Source of the DNA: Candidatus Bathyarchaeota archaeon
Lineage (GTDB): Archaea; Thermoproteota; Bathyarchaeia; Bathyarchaeales; Bathycorpusculaceae
Assembly: GCA_003151735.1 (NCBI GenBank)
Contig: PLYI01000038.1
Location: 1-54,565, forward strand
Reading direction: 5' to 3'
DNA length: 54,565 nucleotides
Shown here: in pieces, positions 17,267-25,581 of the stretch
Layout of the letters: the number at the start of each line of letters is the position of its first letter
Position numbering within the stretch: position 1 is the first letter of the stretch
Notes under the pieces: generated by a model
The model's database searches: none
What the model was told of the DNA's origin: nothing
The model's input: only the letters and a program-made list of their open reading frames with translations
Position numbers and translations under genes: made by a program

Positions 17267-17538
17267 TATGCGCATAAAACAGGTCGATTTAACCTTCAAT
17301 GCCTCTAAATTCTCTTGAACTCAAGATGAAAGAAGACTGCAGCCCCCTATACAAAAGGGTGAAAACGTTTAATTGGGTGTCTGCATTATTAATATTCAGC
17401 AGTTAGTTAGGGCTCGTTAAAAGAGCTTTTTGCTGTTTTTAGTTTGGAATATATCGATTTTAGCAATTTGGTTCTTAAGCCCTAAGCGCAAACTATGTTT
17501 TGAGGAAGAAGGAGAAGCAGGGAGGAGGAGAAGGCTTC

Positions 17539-17889
17539 ATGTATATGTTAAAGTCAGATGTGTTTCCGAGTTTCTTTATAATTTTATTGGGCTCCATTGA
17601 CGCCCTAACTACAGTCATAGGCGTCTTGTACTCTGGCGCAGTAGAGTTAAACCCCTTCATGATAGGCATAGTCAGTACAAACATCCCTGCGTTTTTGGCG
17701 ATTAAACTTTCAGCCACTTTTTTGATAGGTTTCACTTACATTTTAGCTAAAAGAACCCTGAACAAAACGATAGATAAGAATACTAAAACCTTCAAGTACT
17801 CAAACTGGATGATGAATGGAGCGTATGCAGGCTTAATGATTTTCCTAATAATCACTGTCATAAACAACCTCATAATCCTCTCAGTTTAG
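17539..17889 (+). CDS. Small membrane protein, DUF5658-like
   Basis: The start at 17539 is chosen because a long purine-rich ribosome-binding site (GGAGGAGGAG) lies just upstream; this gives 116 residues with three membrane helices. The stretch GSIDALTTVIGVLYSGAVEL followed by NPFM is characteristic of the DUF5658 group, whose function is unknown. A basic loop (KRTLNKTIDKNTK) separates the second and third helices. The gene appears to be monocistronic. Confidence 0.75.
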   Translation: MYMLKSDVFPSFFIILLGSIDALTTVIGVLYSGAVELNPFMIGIVSTNIPAFLAIKLSATFLIGFTYILAKRTLNKTIDKNTKTFKYSNWMMNGAYAGLMIFLIITVINNLIILSV

Positions 17890-18071
17890 AAAAGCCCCGG
17901 ATTCAGGCGATTTCCGTTAGGTTCTTGCTTTAGAATAAGTTCTTGAGCAGTAATACGCAAATCAAATATTTAGGTGCCAAACAATCTAAAATACAGCTGC
18001 TTCGAGAGTTGAAAATAAAGAAACGCTTAACTGTTGAAGCATAGATATTAATGCGTTTAGAGGAGAAAAAA

Positions 18072-18620
18072 ATGCCGTTCAACCTATTCCGCAAAAAGAA
18101 ACAGCCAGAACAGGAAAAGCCAGCCGTGCCTCTTCAAGAACCCCAACAAGAAGCACCTGCGCAAGGCCAAGAAACGCCCCAAGAACCAGTTCCTGTTCAT
18201 GAGCCAGTACAAGAACCAGCCGTCGTAACTCAGGAGTCTCCACAAGAAACTACTGTAGCCGTTCAAGAACCATTACCAGAAACAGTTGCAGCGCCACCCG
18301 AGCAAAAACAAGAAGCCGCAAGCAAAACCTACCTCAAAGCCATGCCTCTGCGCGAATTATCGGACCTTGAAAACATCAAAACAGAGGTCAAAAACGGCAA
18401 TATCATAATTTTACGTGTTACGCCGCTTGCTGGCAAATCCATAGAAGACGTTAAAACCGCAGTTAACGAGCTCTTTCAGTTTGCTGATTCGATTGGCGGC
18501 GACATTGCACGTCTTGGCGAGGAACGAGTCGTCATAACTCCAAAAACGGTGAGGATTTGGCGAGAAAAATCGCCAGCTCCAGTCTCAAGCTCTAGGGAAC
18601 CTTTGCCTGCAGCTGCATAA
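18072..18620 (+). CDS. sepF: SepF-type cell-division protein
   Basis: The start at 18072 follows GAGGAG, giving 182 residues. The N-terminus MPFNLFRKKK is the short amphipathic, basic membrane-targeting helix of SepF. A Pro/Glu/Gln-rich linker (about 15-85) follows. The C-terminal SepF domain (about 88-170) includes KTYLKAMPLREL, GNIIILRVTPLAGKS, and GGDIARLGEERVVITP. In archaea with FtsZ, SepF tethers FtsZ filaments to the membrane. Presence of this gene implies FtsZ-based division rather than, or in addition to, ESCRT. No ftsZ is in the window. The proline-rich repeats of PQEP type vary quickly. Confidence 0.9.
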   Translation: MPFNLFRKKKQPEQEKPAVPLQEPQQEAPAQGQETPQEPVPVHEPVQEPAVVTQESPQETTVAVQEPLPETVAAPPEQKQEAASKTYLKAMPLRELSDLENIKTEVKNGNIIILRVTPLAGKSIEDVKTAVNELFQFADSIGGDIARLGEERVVITPKTVRIWREKSPAPVSSSREPLPAAA

Positions 18621-18646
18621 GCACCTTAGATTTTATTTTTCTTATC

Positions 18647-20581
18647 TTACAATAGCCTGTAGGTTTCAAGTATTGCTGGGACAACCGTGTGTATACCTGC
18701 TTTGTTATCCATGAAGTTAGCGAAGTTAATTGTCTTCTGTTTTTCCCCGTGGACCACAAAGATCCGTTCAGGCTTAGGATTCAGATGTGTCAAGTAATTA
18801 ACTAGTTGGCGCCTATCAGAGTGACCTGAAAAGCCCTCAATCGATTCTACCTGCATTTTAACTGACAGAGCTGCCATTTTGCCCTCGTTATCCATCATGG
18901 TTACTTCGCCCACACCTTTCTGGACACGTTTACCCATGGTGCCTTCAATCTGATAGCTAACGAAGATTATCGTGTTTTTGTCATTGTTTGCCCAGCTCTT
19001 GAAATACTCAATTACTGGTCCACCTTCAAGCATGCCTGAAGTTGCCAGGACAATGCAGGGTTCGCCTTCGATTATGCTTGATCTGACACTTGGGTGCTCG
19101 ACGATTGTGAAGTAATCGCTTTGGAAAGGGTTTACTTCTTCATGGAGAATGCTGTGGCGGACTTCTCTGCCAAGGTATTCTGGGTAGGCGGTATGGATTG
19201 CTGTGGCTTCGCTTATCATGCCTTCGATGAAGACGGGTGCTTCCTTCATTAAGCCACGTTTCATGTAGCCGTCGATGATAAGCATGATTTCTTGTGCTCT
19301 GCCGACTGCTGGAACTGGAATGAGAACTTTACCCCCCCGCGTTAAAGTTTGGTTGATAACTTTTGCCATAGCTTCTTCAGCTTCAACACGAGACGGCATA
19401 AAGTCTTCAGTGCCGCCGTAAGTGCTCTCTGTAATCACGGTTTCGATGCGTGGAAACTCGGTGGCGGCAGCTTCCAAAAGCATGGTTCGCGCGAACTTGT
19501 AGTCGCTGGTGTAAACGATGTTATGTAATCCTTCTCCAATGTGCAGGTGAATCATTGCGCCGCCTAAGATGTGTCCTGAATTATGCAGTGTTAAGCGGAT
19601 ATCGGGGGCAATGTCTGTGACTACACCGTACCTGAGTGGAATCGTATGCAAAACACATTCACGCACATCTTTCTGGTCATAAAACGGCGTAACGCCTTGC
19701 TTGCTGGCAACATCCAGATAGTCAAGCTGTAGCATAGTCATTAGATTTGATGTGGGAGGTGTGCAGTAAATTGGTCCATCGTAACCGTACTTGTAGAGGA
19801 AAGGGGCTAAACCGCAGTGATCAAGGTGCGCGTGGCTGATGACGACTGCATCGAGTGAATCTAGCTGGAACTCTGGGCAGTCAAAGCGTGGAAACGACTC
19901 AAAAGGCCTGTTAGAACCAGGATTAATACCGCAATCTAGCAGGACGCTGCTTTCGCGTGTTTTAATCAGGAATGCTGAGCGTCCGACTTCTTGTGCGCCG
20001 CCTAGAACAGTCATGCGTATGTCGCCAACATCGTAGGTTTTAGGTCTAAAGATGCGTTCACCTACAGTGCGTAAGATGCGTTCTCGCTCTTTGCTTTCAG
20101 AGTGCAGGTAATGACGCATGTGAGTGACAATCTTAGATTTAATCGGCGGACTCCGAAGAACGTGGGGGCGCCACTTAGTTTTCTTTATAATTTCCTGAAG
20201 CACCGCACCGTTTCTGCCGATTACTAAGCCGGGCTTTTTGGTTTCGATAATGATTTCGCCAAGGCTTGGATCAAAATTAATATCCGTTATTTCCGCTTCC
20301 GCAGGAATTAGTTCGCGTGCGATTTTTTCTGCTTCCACTTCGGGAATGCGCACGGACGGGTCGGGGCGAATAACTATTCTTTTTCGGATGACACCAACAA
20401 TTTCTGCTACGATGCTGCTTTGGTCAACTAAAATTTCTGGTTTTTTAGTGTAAACTGCCAGCATGGGGCCTTCATATTCGATTCTGGTGACCTCTGCCTC
20501 ACGCGGAACTTTCTCCAAAATATACTTGCTGATTTCAATCTTATCTTTATCTTGTGTTCTTTTTTCTTGGGTTCGAGCCAC
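18647..20581 (-). CDS. fttA: KH/beta-CASP ribonuclease aCPSF1, transcription termination factor FttA
   Basis: The 644-residue protein has N-terminal KH-type RNA-binding domains (about 1-150, with GXXG in VIGRNGAV), followed by a metallo-beta-lactamase domain with HAHLDHCG near residue 250 and a beta-CASP domain (TSGMLEGGPVIEY, GFSGHSDRRQL, and HGEKQK near the end). These are the zinc-binding motifs of the CPSF73 endoribonuclease family. Archaeal aCPSF1 cleaves nascent RNA after U-rich tracts and terminates transcription. It starts only four bases after the psmB stop and so shares its transcript. Confidence 0.97.
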   Translation of the reverse strand: MARTQEKRTQDKDKIEISKYILEKVPREAEVTRIEYEGPMLAVYTKKPEILVDQSSIVAEIVGVIRKRIVIRPDPSVRIPEVEAEKIARELIPAEAEITDINFDPSLGEIIIETKKPGLVIGRNGAVLQEIIKKTKWRPHVLRSPPIKSKIVTHMRHYLHSESKERERILRTVGERIFRPKTYDVGDIRMTVLGGAQEVGRSAFLIKTRESSVLLDCGINPGSNRPFESFPRFDCPEFQLDSLDAVVISHAHLDHCGLAPFLYKYGYDGPIYCTPPTSNLMTMLQLDYLDVASKQGVTPFYDQKDVRECVLHTIPLRYGVVTDIAPDIRLTLHNSGHILGGAMIHLHIGEGLHNIVYTSDYKFARTMLLEAAATEFPRIETVITESTYGGTEDFMPSRVEAEEAMAKVINQTLTRGGKVLIPVPAVGRAQEIMLIIDGYMKRGLMKEAPVFIEGMISEATAIHTAYPEYLGREVRHSILHEEVNPFQSDYFTIVEHPSVRSSIIEGEPCIVLATSGMLEGGPVIEYFKSWANNDKNTIIFVSYQIEGTMGKRVQKGVGEVTMMDNEGKMAALSVKMQVESIEGFSGHSDRRQLVNYLTHLNPKPERIFVVHGEKQKTINFANFMDNKAGIHTVVPAILETYRLL

Positions 20582-20585
20582 AAGT

Positions 20586-21230
20586 TTAACTTCCTGCTTT
20601 GAGAAGTTTGCTTTTCTCCTCGTCTAATAATTCCTTGTAACCATACTGGTCAATTACTATGATGTTGTAGTTGTTGCCGCTTGCAACGTCACGCTTCATA
20701 GCTGCGTTAACTGCTTTAGCGATTATTGGTAAAACTTCGGCGATGTCCATGCCTTCACGGTACTTGTCTTCAAGTATGCCATAGGCAACTGGTGAACCGG
20801 AACCCGTTGAAACAAATTTTTCTTCTGTTAAGCTGCCATAGGGATCTAAATTGTAGACGTGGGGGCCTGTTTCATCTATGCCTCCGACCAAAACCTGTGT
20901 GGACAGGGGCACGTATCTTGCTGAGAATAGTAGATTTGCTACCAACCTTGCCGCTGAACTAATGGGCATGGGGCGGTTCAAGTTAATCTTGTAGAGCCGC
21001 GCGTTCGCGGTTAAGATGTCAACTACGCGTTGGGCGTCGGCGACGGTTCCAGCGATGGTCATGCCCATGTGATCGTCGATTTTATAGACTTTTTTGCCGA
21101 ATTTGTGAGCAACGTAGTAGCCCATGGTTACACGGGTATCTGAAGCTAAGATTACGCCATCTTTACAAACGACACCAATAGTAGTTGTTCCTTTAAGGAC
21201 TAGTTGGCTAGCTGTATTATTTTGTGACAT
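20586..21230 (-). CDS. psmB: Proteasome beta subunit
   Basis: The start MSQNNTASQ at 21230 is preferred over the upstream one because a GGGAGC ribosome-binding site stands before it. A short propeptide ends at GT, exposing the catalytic Thr of TTTIGVVCKDG. Conserved residues include SDTRVTMG (Asp17 equivalent), the KK of GKKVYKIDD (Lys33) and GSGSPVAYG. It forms the inner rings of the 20S proteasome. The alpha subunit and PAN are not in this window. Pairing with fttA is known from other archaea. Confidence 0.96.
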   Translation of the reverse strand: MSQNNTASQLVLKGTTTIGVVCKDGVILASDTRVTMGYYVAHKFGKKVYKIDDHMGMTIAGTVADAQRVVDILTANARLYKINLNRPMPISSAARLVANLLFSARYVPLSTQVLVGGIDETGPHVYNLDPYGSLTEEKFVSTGSGSPVAYGILEDKYREGMDIAEVLPIIAKAVNAAMKRDVASGNNYNIIVIDQYGYKELLDEEKSKLLKAGS

Positions 21231-21398
21231 AGTTTTGTGCTCCCTAAAACTCCGTTTCGCGGAAACCATCCACTAGGAAGTAGCACCATGTAATCTTTCC
21301 GAGAGCCTAATTAATATTTCGCCGAAGACACCGCTAAGCCCGCTCGTTTATCCACTATTACAGTATGGACTCAGATCAGTAGTGACCGATGATCGATG

Positions 21399-21581
21399 TT
21401 ACGAAATGAACGAGCGCCGGTAGCATTCTTCGTGTCTGACAGATGTGGCTTTTCTTGAGGCAACCCGCTGTCCCTCAACGATGGGTTGATGACATATGGC
21501 GCAGAATACACAGCCTCTCTTCTGCATTTGTATAAGAATTCTATGGTTTATTACATAGTGGTTTAACGCCGTTTCCCTCAC
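21399..21581 (-). CDS. Small Cys-rich (zinc-finger-like) protein
   Basis: A 60-residue ORF, or 42 residues if it starts at the internal Met before KRGCVFCAIC. The C-terminal part has the order CVFCAICHQPIVEG and later HEEC, which fits a treble-clef-like zinc site as in small archaeal zinc proteins. Function is unknown. It is divergently arranged with queT and shares the intergenic region with the TTTCTTGACTAAC repeat element. No strong ribosome-binding site is visible. Confidence 0.5.
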   Translation of the reverse strand: MRETALNHYVINHRILIQMQKRGCVFCAICHQPIVEGQRVASRKATSVRHEECYRRSFIS

Positions 21582-21633
21582 ATCTCCATTTGCTTGATTA
21601 TTCAGTCATCCATAAAATCTGTTTTCGTAAAGA

Positions 21634-21670
21634 TTTCTTGACTAAACTTAGTCAAACTTTCTTGACTAAC
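21634..21670. repeat. TTTCTTGACTAAC repeat element, copy 1
   Basis: TTTCTTGACTAA occurs twice with a 24-base period (21634 and 21658). Between them TTAGTCAA is the inverse of TTGACTAA, so the left half is also an inverted repeat with an AC spacer. Similar direct-inverted-direct elements lie at 35945-35989 and 45966-46012. Here it lies between the divergent zinc-protein gene and queT, consistent with an operator. Confidence 0.55.
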
Positions 21671-21744
21671 CAAATCACCATCACTCAAACGTGTTAAACG
21701 TAGTTGCATGACAAAGTTTTTAGGTAACAATGGAACTTTATGGG

Positions 21745-21815
21745 GCAATTGGCGGGTGAGTGGATTCTCCTACCCGTTCCGCCAACCAAAATAAAACCCG
21801 GGAGTAGGGAGAAAA
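21745..21815 (+). promoter_or_regulatory. Structured leader of queT-queC with mutually exclusive folds (candidate riboswitch)
   Basis: Fold 1: TTGGCGG (21749-21755) pairs perfectly with CCGCCAA (21779-21785), with further pairing inside. Fold 2: TTCTCCTACCCG (21765-21776) pairs with the ribosome-binding region 799-813 (CGGG, AG bulge, TAGG, G bulge, AGAA), hiding the GGGAG of queT. The two cannot form together because fold 1 uses the central strand. The genes handle 7-deazaguanine, so preQ0 or a related compound is the natural candidate ligand. It does not match the preQ1-I consensus that I know. A switch is inferred, not proven. Confidence 0.5.
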
Positions 21816-22352
21816 ATGCACTTGAAAATACGAACAAAAGATTTAGCTGTAATTGCAATTTATGCTGCACTCTATGCAGCGCTAGTTGTTGTTCTTGGAG
21901 CCTTTTCTTATGGACCTGTTCAGGTTCGAATTGCCGATTCAATGCTTGGTGTTGTTCCCCTGCTTGGTTTAGCAGGAGTTTTGGGTCACACTCTTGGAGT
22001 ATTTGTCTCTAACATTTTCTCAACCGCTGGACCATTAGACTTACTTAACACGATACCGTCCTTTGGCATGTCTTTTGTAGTCTACTACGTTTACAAACGC
22101 ACCCAAAACGACTATACAGTAATTGGAAGCTGCATAGCTTACTCCGTTGTCATAGGAACAACGGTTGGATGGATGCTGTCTTACCTGTACGGGTTGCCGC
22201 TGCTTCTTACCATAGCTTACGTCGCCATAGGAAACATCATTGCAAGCGTGCTCATTGGATGGCCAATCTTTAAGGTACTTAAGAAAACTGGCGTATTCCA
22301 AAGATGGTTCGGAAACTATGAAAAACCCGAAATTAGAAAAGAGGCAGAATAA
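21816..22352 (+). CDS. queT: QueT-family transporter (7-deazaguanine precursor uptake)
   Basis: The 178-residue protein has five or six membrane helices and matches the QueT family: an N-terminal basic segment MHLKIRTKDLAVIAIYAALY, then GPVQVRIADSMLGVVPLLG and a C-terminal helix pair. In bacteria QueT is the substrate-binding component of energy-coupling (ECF) transporters for queuosine precursors; here it is next to queC, so import of preQ0 or another 7-deazaguanine is a reasonable inference. The ECF ATPases are not in the window. A strong GGGAG site lies before ATG. It ends one base before the queC start. Confidence 0.88.
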   Translation: MHLKIRTKDLAVIAIYAALYAALVVVLGAFSYGPVQVRIADSMLGVVPLLGLAGVLGHTLGVFVSNIFSTAGPLDLLNTIPSFGMSFVVYYVYKRTQNDYTVIGSCIAYSVVIGTTVGWMLSYLYGLPLLLTIAYVAIGNIIASVLIGWPIFKVLKKTGVFQRWFGNYEKPEIRKEAE

Positions 22353-22353
22353 A

Positions 22354-23010
22354 ATGAACCCCACAAAAAAATGCATAGTTGTTCTTAGCGGTGGACCAGA
22401 CTCTGCCACTGTCGCGTATTGGGCAAAGGCGCAAGGCTACGAAATCTATCCTATAACCTTCAACTACGGACAAATCGCCGTCAAAGAAACCGAATCCGCA
22501 AAAAAAATCGCTGAAAAACTCGGCACCACAACCAAAATCATCGACCTCTCGGCGCTCAAGGAAATCTTCAGCGGCGCAACCTCACTTGTCAGCCGCGACA
22601 TCCCCTTAACAGCCGAATTCAGCGCCCCCATAATCGTGCCGTTCCGCAACGCCATCTTCCTATCTGCCGCTGTCGCATACGCCGTCACCGCTGGCGCAAC
22701 CAAAATTTTCTACGGCGCCCAAGGCTCTGACGAACCCTTCTACCCCGACTGCAGACGAGAATTCTACCAAGCCTTCGAAAAAGCCGCACGGTTGGGAACC
22801 TGCGAAGAAATCACCATCCAAGCACCGTTTAGCGGCGGCAAAAAATCCGACTTAATCAAAGAAGGCTCCAAACTGGACGTGCCCTTCGAACTCACATGGT
22901 CCTGCTACCTTGACGGAGCCAAACATTGCGGCAAATGCGAATCCTGCGTAAACCGAAAAAAAGCCTTCCAAGAAGCAGGCGTTGCAGACCCAACGAAATA
23001 CGAAGACTAA
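22354..23010 (+). CDS. queC: 7-cyano-7-deazaguanine synthase (preQ0 synthase)
   Basis: Start at ATG 22354, one base after the queT stop, with GAGG upstream; this gives 218 residues. Key features are the PP-loop VVLSGGPDSATVAYWAK, the GAQGSDEPFYPDCR motif, and the zinc-binding cysteines in SCYLDGAKHCGKCESCVNRK. QueC turns 7-carboxy-7-deazaguanine into preQ0 with ATP and ammonia, the precursor of archaeosine in tRNA. Codon choice is C-rich at third positions compared with neighbours, which may mean recent acquisition or high expression. Confidence 0.95.
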   Translation: MNPTKKCIVVLSGGPDSATVAYWAKAQGYEIYPITFNYGQIAVKETESAKKIAEKLGTTTKIIDLSALKEIFSGATSLVSRDIPLTAEFSAPIIVPFRNAIFLSAAVAYAVTAGATKIFYGAQGSDEPFYPDCRREFYQAFEKAARLGTCEEITIQAPFSGGKKSDLIKEGSKLDVPFELTWSCYLDGAKHCGKCESCVNRKKAFQEAGVADPTKYED

Positions 23011-23206
23011 TCAGCAAACAAAACCAAAGAAGATGCTGCTGCTGTTGCTGCTGCAACTGAATTCTGCACATTAACAGTTGCATCTTTCAAAGTAGCTACG
23101 AAAAAAAGGCTGGTAACTTGGTTGAAGATTTACTAGAACGCCTGTGATTTTAGTTCTGGAGACAATTAGGCAATTTTTTTATTTGTGAGTTAGTCATTAA
23201 GCAAAC

Positions 23207-23434
23207 ATGGAAATACTTCTTTTTGCGTTAGGCATATTATTGGTTATAGTGGGTTTACCAATTTGTTTTTCATGCGAGATTCAGGCACTCTTGAGAAAAA
23301 GATCCAAAAGCAAAACAAGCCAAACGGAAGAAATGATTTATCAAAATGCAATAGTGAAAAGAAGTGTCGGTTTGATTCTAATAATAATTGGTGTTATTCT
23401 AATAATTCTCAGTTTTGCAGGCGTAGCTGTGTAA
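23207..23434 (+). CDS. Small two-helix membrane protein
   Basis: The 75-residue ORF has two membrane helices (about 2-22 and 53-74) separated by a charged loop rich in Lys and Ser (RKRSKSKTSQTEEM). I recognise no family. The start ATG follows an AAGCAAAC stretch; a weak ribosome-binding site only. Position downstream of queC in the same direction but 196 bp away suggests an independent transcript. Confidence 0.55.
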   Translation: MEILLFALGILLVIVGLPICFSCEIQALLRKRSKSKTSQTEEMIYQNAIVKRSVGLILIIIGVILIILSFAGVAV

Positions 23435-23582
23435 AAAAATAGGCATAAAAACCATAAGAGGGGTAGGTCCGTAATGACGGTTTTTCAAGCCATTAATATG
23501 TTGAAAACCAGTGACTAAACCAGAACGGTACAAACCAATATTAGGATAAGGGGTATTTTCTAAGTTTAAGAAGTGACCGAAC

Positions 23583-24098
23583 ATGGATGTTTTTGAAGCC
23601 ATACAACAGCGGCGGTCAATCCGCAGCTATCAAGATACGCCAGTGCCAAGAGAACTGCTGGAGAAGATTTTGGAGGCAGGACGACTTGCTCCCTCAGCCA
23701 ACAATAAGGAGCCGTGGCATTTCATAGCAGTAACCAACGCCGAGAAACGTAAAAAGTTGTCTAAGGGAAGGTGGGCAAAGTTCCTAACGCAAGCTCCACT
23801 TGTGATTGTTGCTTGTGGAGACAAAAAAACCTCGCCCGACTGGTACGCCATCGACGTCGCTTTGGCCGTGGAGAATATGGCTTTAACTGCTGTAGGTGAA
23901 GGCTTAGGAACTTGCTTTGTGGGAAGCTTCGACGAAAAAGATGTCAAAGCACTCCTTAAGGTTCCTGAAAACTTTGAAGTCCTCGTTATGTTGGCAGTTG
24001 GCTACGGTGGACAAAAATTGGATCTATCAAGCAAACTCCTAAAAATTGTCCGCACAGGAAAAAGTCTCAGCGAAGTCGCCAGCGAAGAAGAATACTGA
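23583..24098 (+). CDS. Nitroreductase-family FMN oxidoreductase
   Basis: The 171-residue protein is a short nitroreductase: FEAIQQRRSIRSYQDTPVP at the N-terminus (FMN-binding Arg), RLAPSANNKEPWHFIAV, and the GEGLGTCFVGSF motif near residue 105. Such proteins form homodimers with FMN at the interface and use NAD(P)H or, in archaea, possibly F420H2. Substrate unknown. It converges on the Y-family polymerase gene with 32 bp between stops. Confidence 0.9.
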   Translation: MDVFEAIQQRRSIRSYQDTPVPRELLEKILEAGRLAPSANNKEPWHFIAVTNAEKRKKLSKGRWAKFLTQAPLVIVACGDKKTSPDWYAIDVALAVENMALTAVGEGLGTCFVGSFDEKDVKALLKVPENFEVLVMLAVGYGGQKLDLSSKLLKIVRTGKSLSEVASEEEY

Positions 24099-24130
24099 AA
24101 ACGCTTAATCCCAGAAAAAATCAGCGAACT

Positions 24131-25192
24131 CTAAACCAGCGTCCTCTGCTTCTCCCCAGAAACCAAACTTGAAACCCGCATACCAATCAGCCTGACTTTG
24201 CGATCTTTGCACAGATTAGCAAACAACAACTCATTAGCGGTTTTCTGCAGGTCCCGAAGACGGTTAGTTAAGAAAGGCAAGGTTTTGCTTCTGGTATGAG
24301 TTTCAAAGCCCTGATAACGAATCTTAACAATTACCGTTTTAAACAGTAGGTGATGGTCAACTGTTTCCTTCAAAACATCTTCGCAGAGAGCATCCAACGC
24401 TTGAAAGATAACTGTGGAGTCTGCAGTGTCTTCTTCAAAGGTGGTTTCGTGGCTGACACTTTTAACGCCCATGCGCTCTTCGACTCCGCTTTTGTCAATG
24501 CCCTTTGCCATCAGGTGCATCTGCAAACCCATAACGCCGAACATAGACGTTAACGAAGTTGGGTCGTAGCGGGCTAAGTCACCAATGGTGTTTACGCCTA
24601 ATTCTTTAAGTTTGGCTTCGGTTTTGCGTCCTACCCATAGCAACTTACGAACTGGCAGTGGATCAAGGAACTTTTCCACTTCCTCTTCCTTGACGATGGT
24701 TAAGCCGTCGGGTTTCTGGAAGTCGCTGGCTACTTTTGCGACAAGTTTGTTGGGTCCTACACCTATGGACGCCGTAAGTCCCTCTTTCTCTTTAATCTCC
24801 GCCTTAATCTGACGCGCCAACACCTCCGCTTCAGCCCAACCGCCAACCTTGTCCGTTACATCCAAAAAAGCCTCATCAATCCCCCACTGCTCAAACTTCC
24901 CAGCATACTTACGGGCCAACACCATGATTTCGCCTGAAACCCGAATGTACAACGGAAAATTCGGCGGCAGATAAACCGCTCTTGGGCAAAGTCGCCAAGC
25001 CATAGAAATCGGCATACCGGAGCGAACGCCTGATTTTCTGGCTTCATAATTGCTTGTGCTGACGACGCCTCTGCCTTTTCCCTCTTTTGGGTCGGCGCCA
25101 ACGATGACAGCTGCGCCTTTGATTTCTGTGCGTTCGCGCTCCTCGACCGCCGTGTAGAAGTGATCCATGTCTAAATGGAAAATAATCCTCAT
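24131..25192 (-). CDS. dbh: Y-family DNA polymerase IV (Dpo4/Dbh type)
   Basis: The start at 25192 gives the classical N-terminus RIIFHLDMDHFYTAVEERER with the metal-binding Asp. Other marks are SNYEARKSGVRSGMP, the catalytic WGIDEAFLDVTD, and ASIGVGPNKLVAKVASD; helix-hairpin-helix and little-finger domains complete about 353 residues. The last residues (SGEKQRTLV) resemble a PCNA-binding tail. It performs translesion synthesis past damaged bases. A single-gene unit. Confidence 0.95.
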   Translation of the reverse strand: MRIIFHLDMDHFYTAVEERERTEIKGAAVIVGADPKEGKGRGVVSTSNYEARKSGVRSGMPISMAWRLCPRAVYLPPNFPLYIRVSGEIMVLARKYAGKFEQWGIDEAFLDVTDKVGGWAEAEVLARQIKAEIKEKEGLTASIGVGPNKLVAKVASDFQKPDGLTIVKEEEVEKFLDPLPVRKLLWVGRKTEAKLKELGVNTIGDLARYDPTSLTSMFGVMGLQMHLMAKGIDKSGVEERMGVKSVSHETTFEEDTADSTVIFQALDALCEDVLKETVDHHLLFKTVIVKIRYQGFETHTRSKTLPFLTNRLRDLQKTANELLFANLCKDRKVRLIGMRVSSLVSGEKQRTLV

Positions 25193-25280
25193 GTTTAACT
25201 CATGGAATCTTGTTGGTTCTAGTTGCATTAACAATTATTGTCCCAAATGGAACACTAATATTATAATTTGTGCCAGAAAA

Positions 25281-25297
25281 GTCACAATATTTAATAG
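25281..25297 (+). promoter_or_regulatory. Probable TATA box of lysW
   Basis: CAATATTTAATAGG lies about 50 bases upstream of the lysW ATG, followed by an AGAGAG purine run before the start. Its position and A/T content fit an archaeal core promoter. Confidence 0.4.
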
Positions 25298-25343
25298 GTC
25301 TCCGCAACCTAAAAGAATCAATCCCTAAAGAGAGAAAAAAATA

Positions 25344-25565
25344 ATGATTAATCCCACTACTAACTCAAATCTTCAAAAAAAGAATAATTCCGCTAAATGT
25401 CCAGACTGCGATTTTGAACTAGACGTTCCCTGCGACATAGAAAAAGGAGAAATCCTAAGCTGTCCAGGCTGCGGACTTGAACTGGAAGTTAAAAAAATCA
25501 GCGATGGAGGTGGATGTGTAGATCTTCAAGAGTTAACTATTGAAGGCGAAGACTGGGGCGAATAA
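25344..25565 (+). CDS. lysW: Amino-group carrier protein LysW
   Basis: The 73-residue acidic protein has a zinc ribbon (CPDCDFELDVP and CPGCGLELEV) and ends in the diagnostic EDWGE motif. In the LysW pathway the C-terminal Glu is ligated to alpha-aminoadipate or glutamate, which stays attached during conversion to lysine or ornithine. The gene stands alone: no lysX, lysZ, lysY, lysJ or lysK is adjacent. An N-terminal extension of about 16 polar residues precedes the ribbon. The rest of the pathway should be elsewhere in the genome. Confidence 0.93.
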   Translation: MINPTTNSNLQKKNNSAKCPDCDFELDVPCDIEKGEILSCPGCGLELEVKKISDGGGCVDLQELTIEGEDWGE

Positions 25566-25581
25566 GAGCACTCGCCAAATT

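Noticed and set aside
21745..21790. preQ1-I type riboswitch aptamer
   Set aside because: The compact hairpin plus A-rich tail order of preQ1-I is not matched; I only keep the general switch hypothesis.
23011..23140. Frame continuing beyond the queC stop with an Ala-rich stretch over a CTG/GCT run
   Set aside because: QueC already ends normally after its zinc-binding cysteines; the continuation has no start, and the run looks like a trinucleotide repeat.
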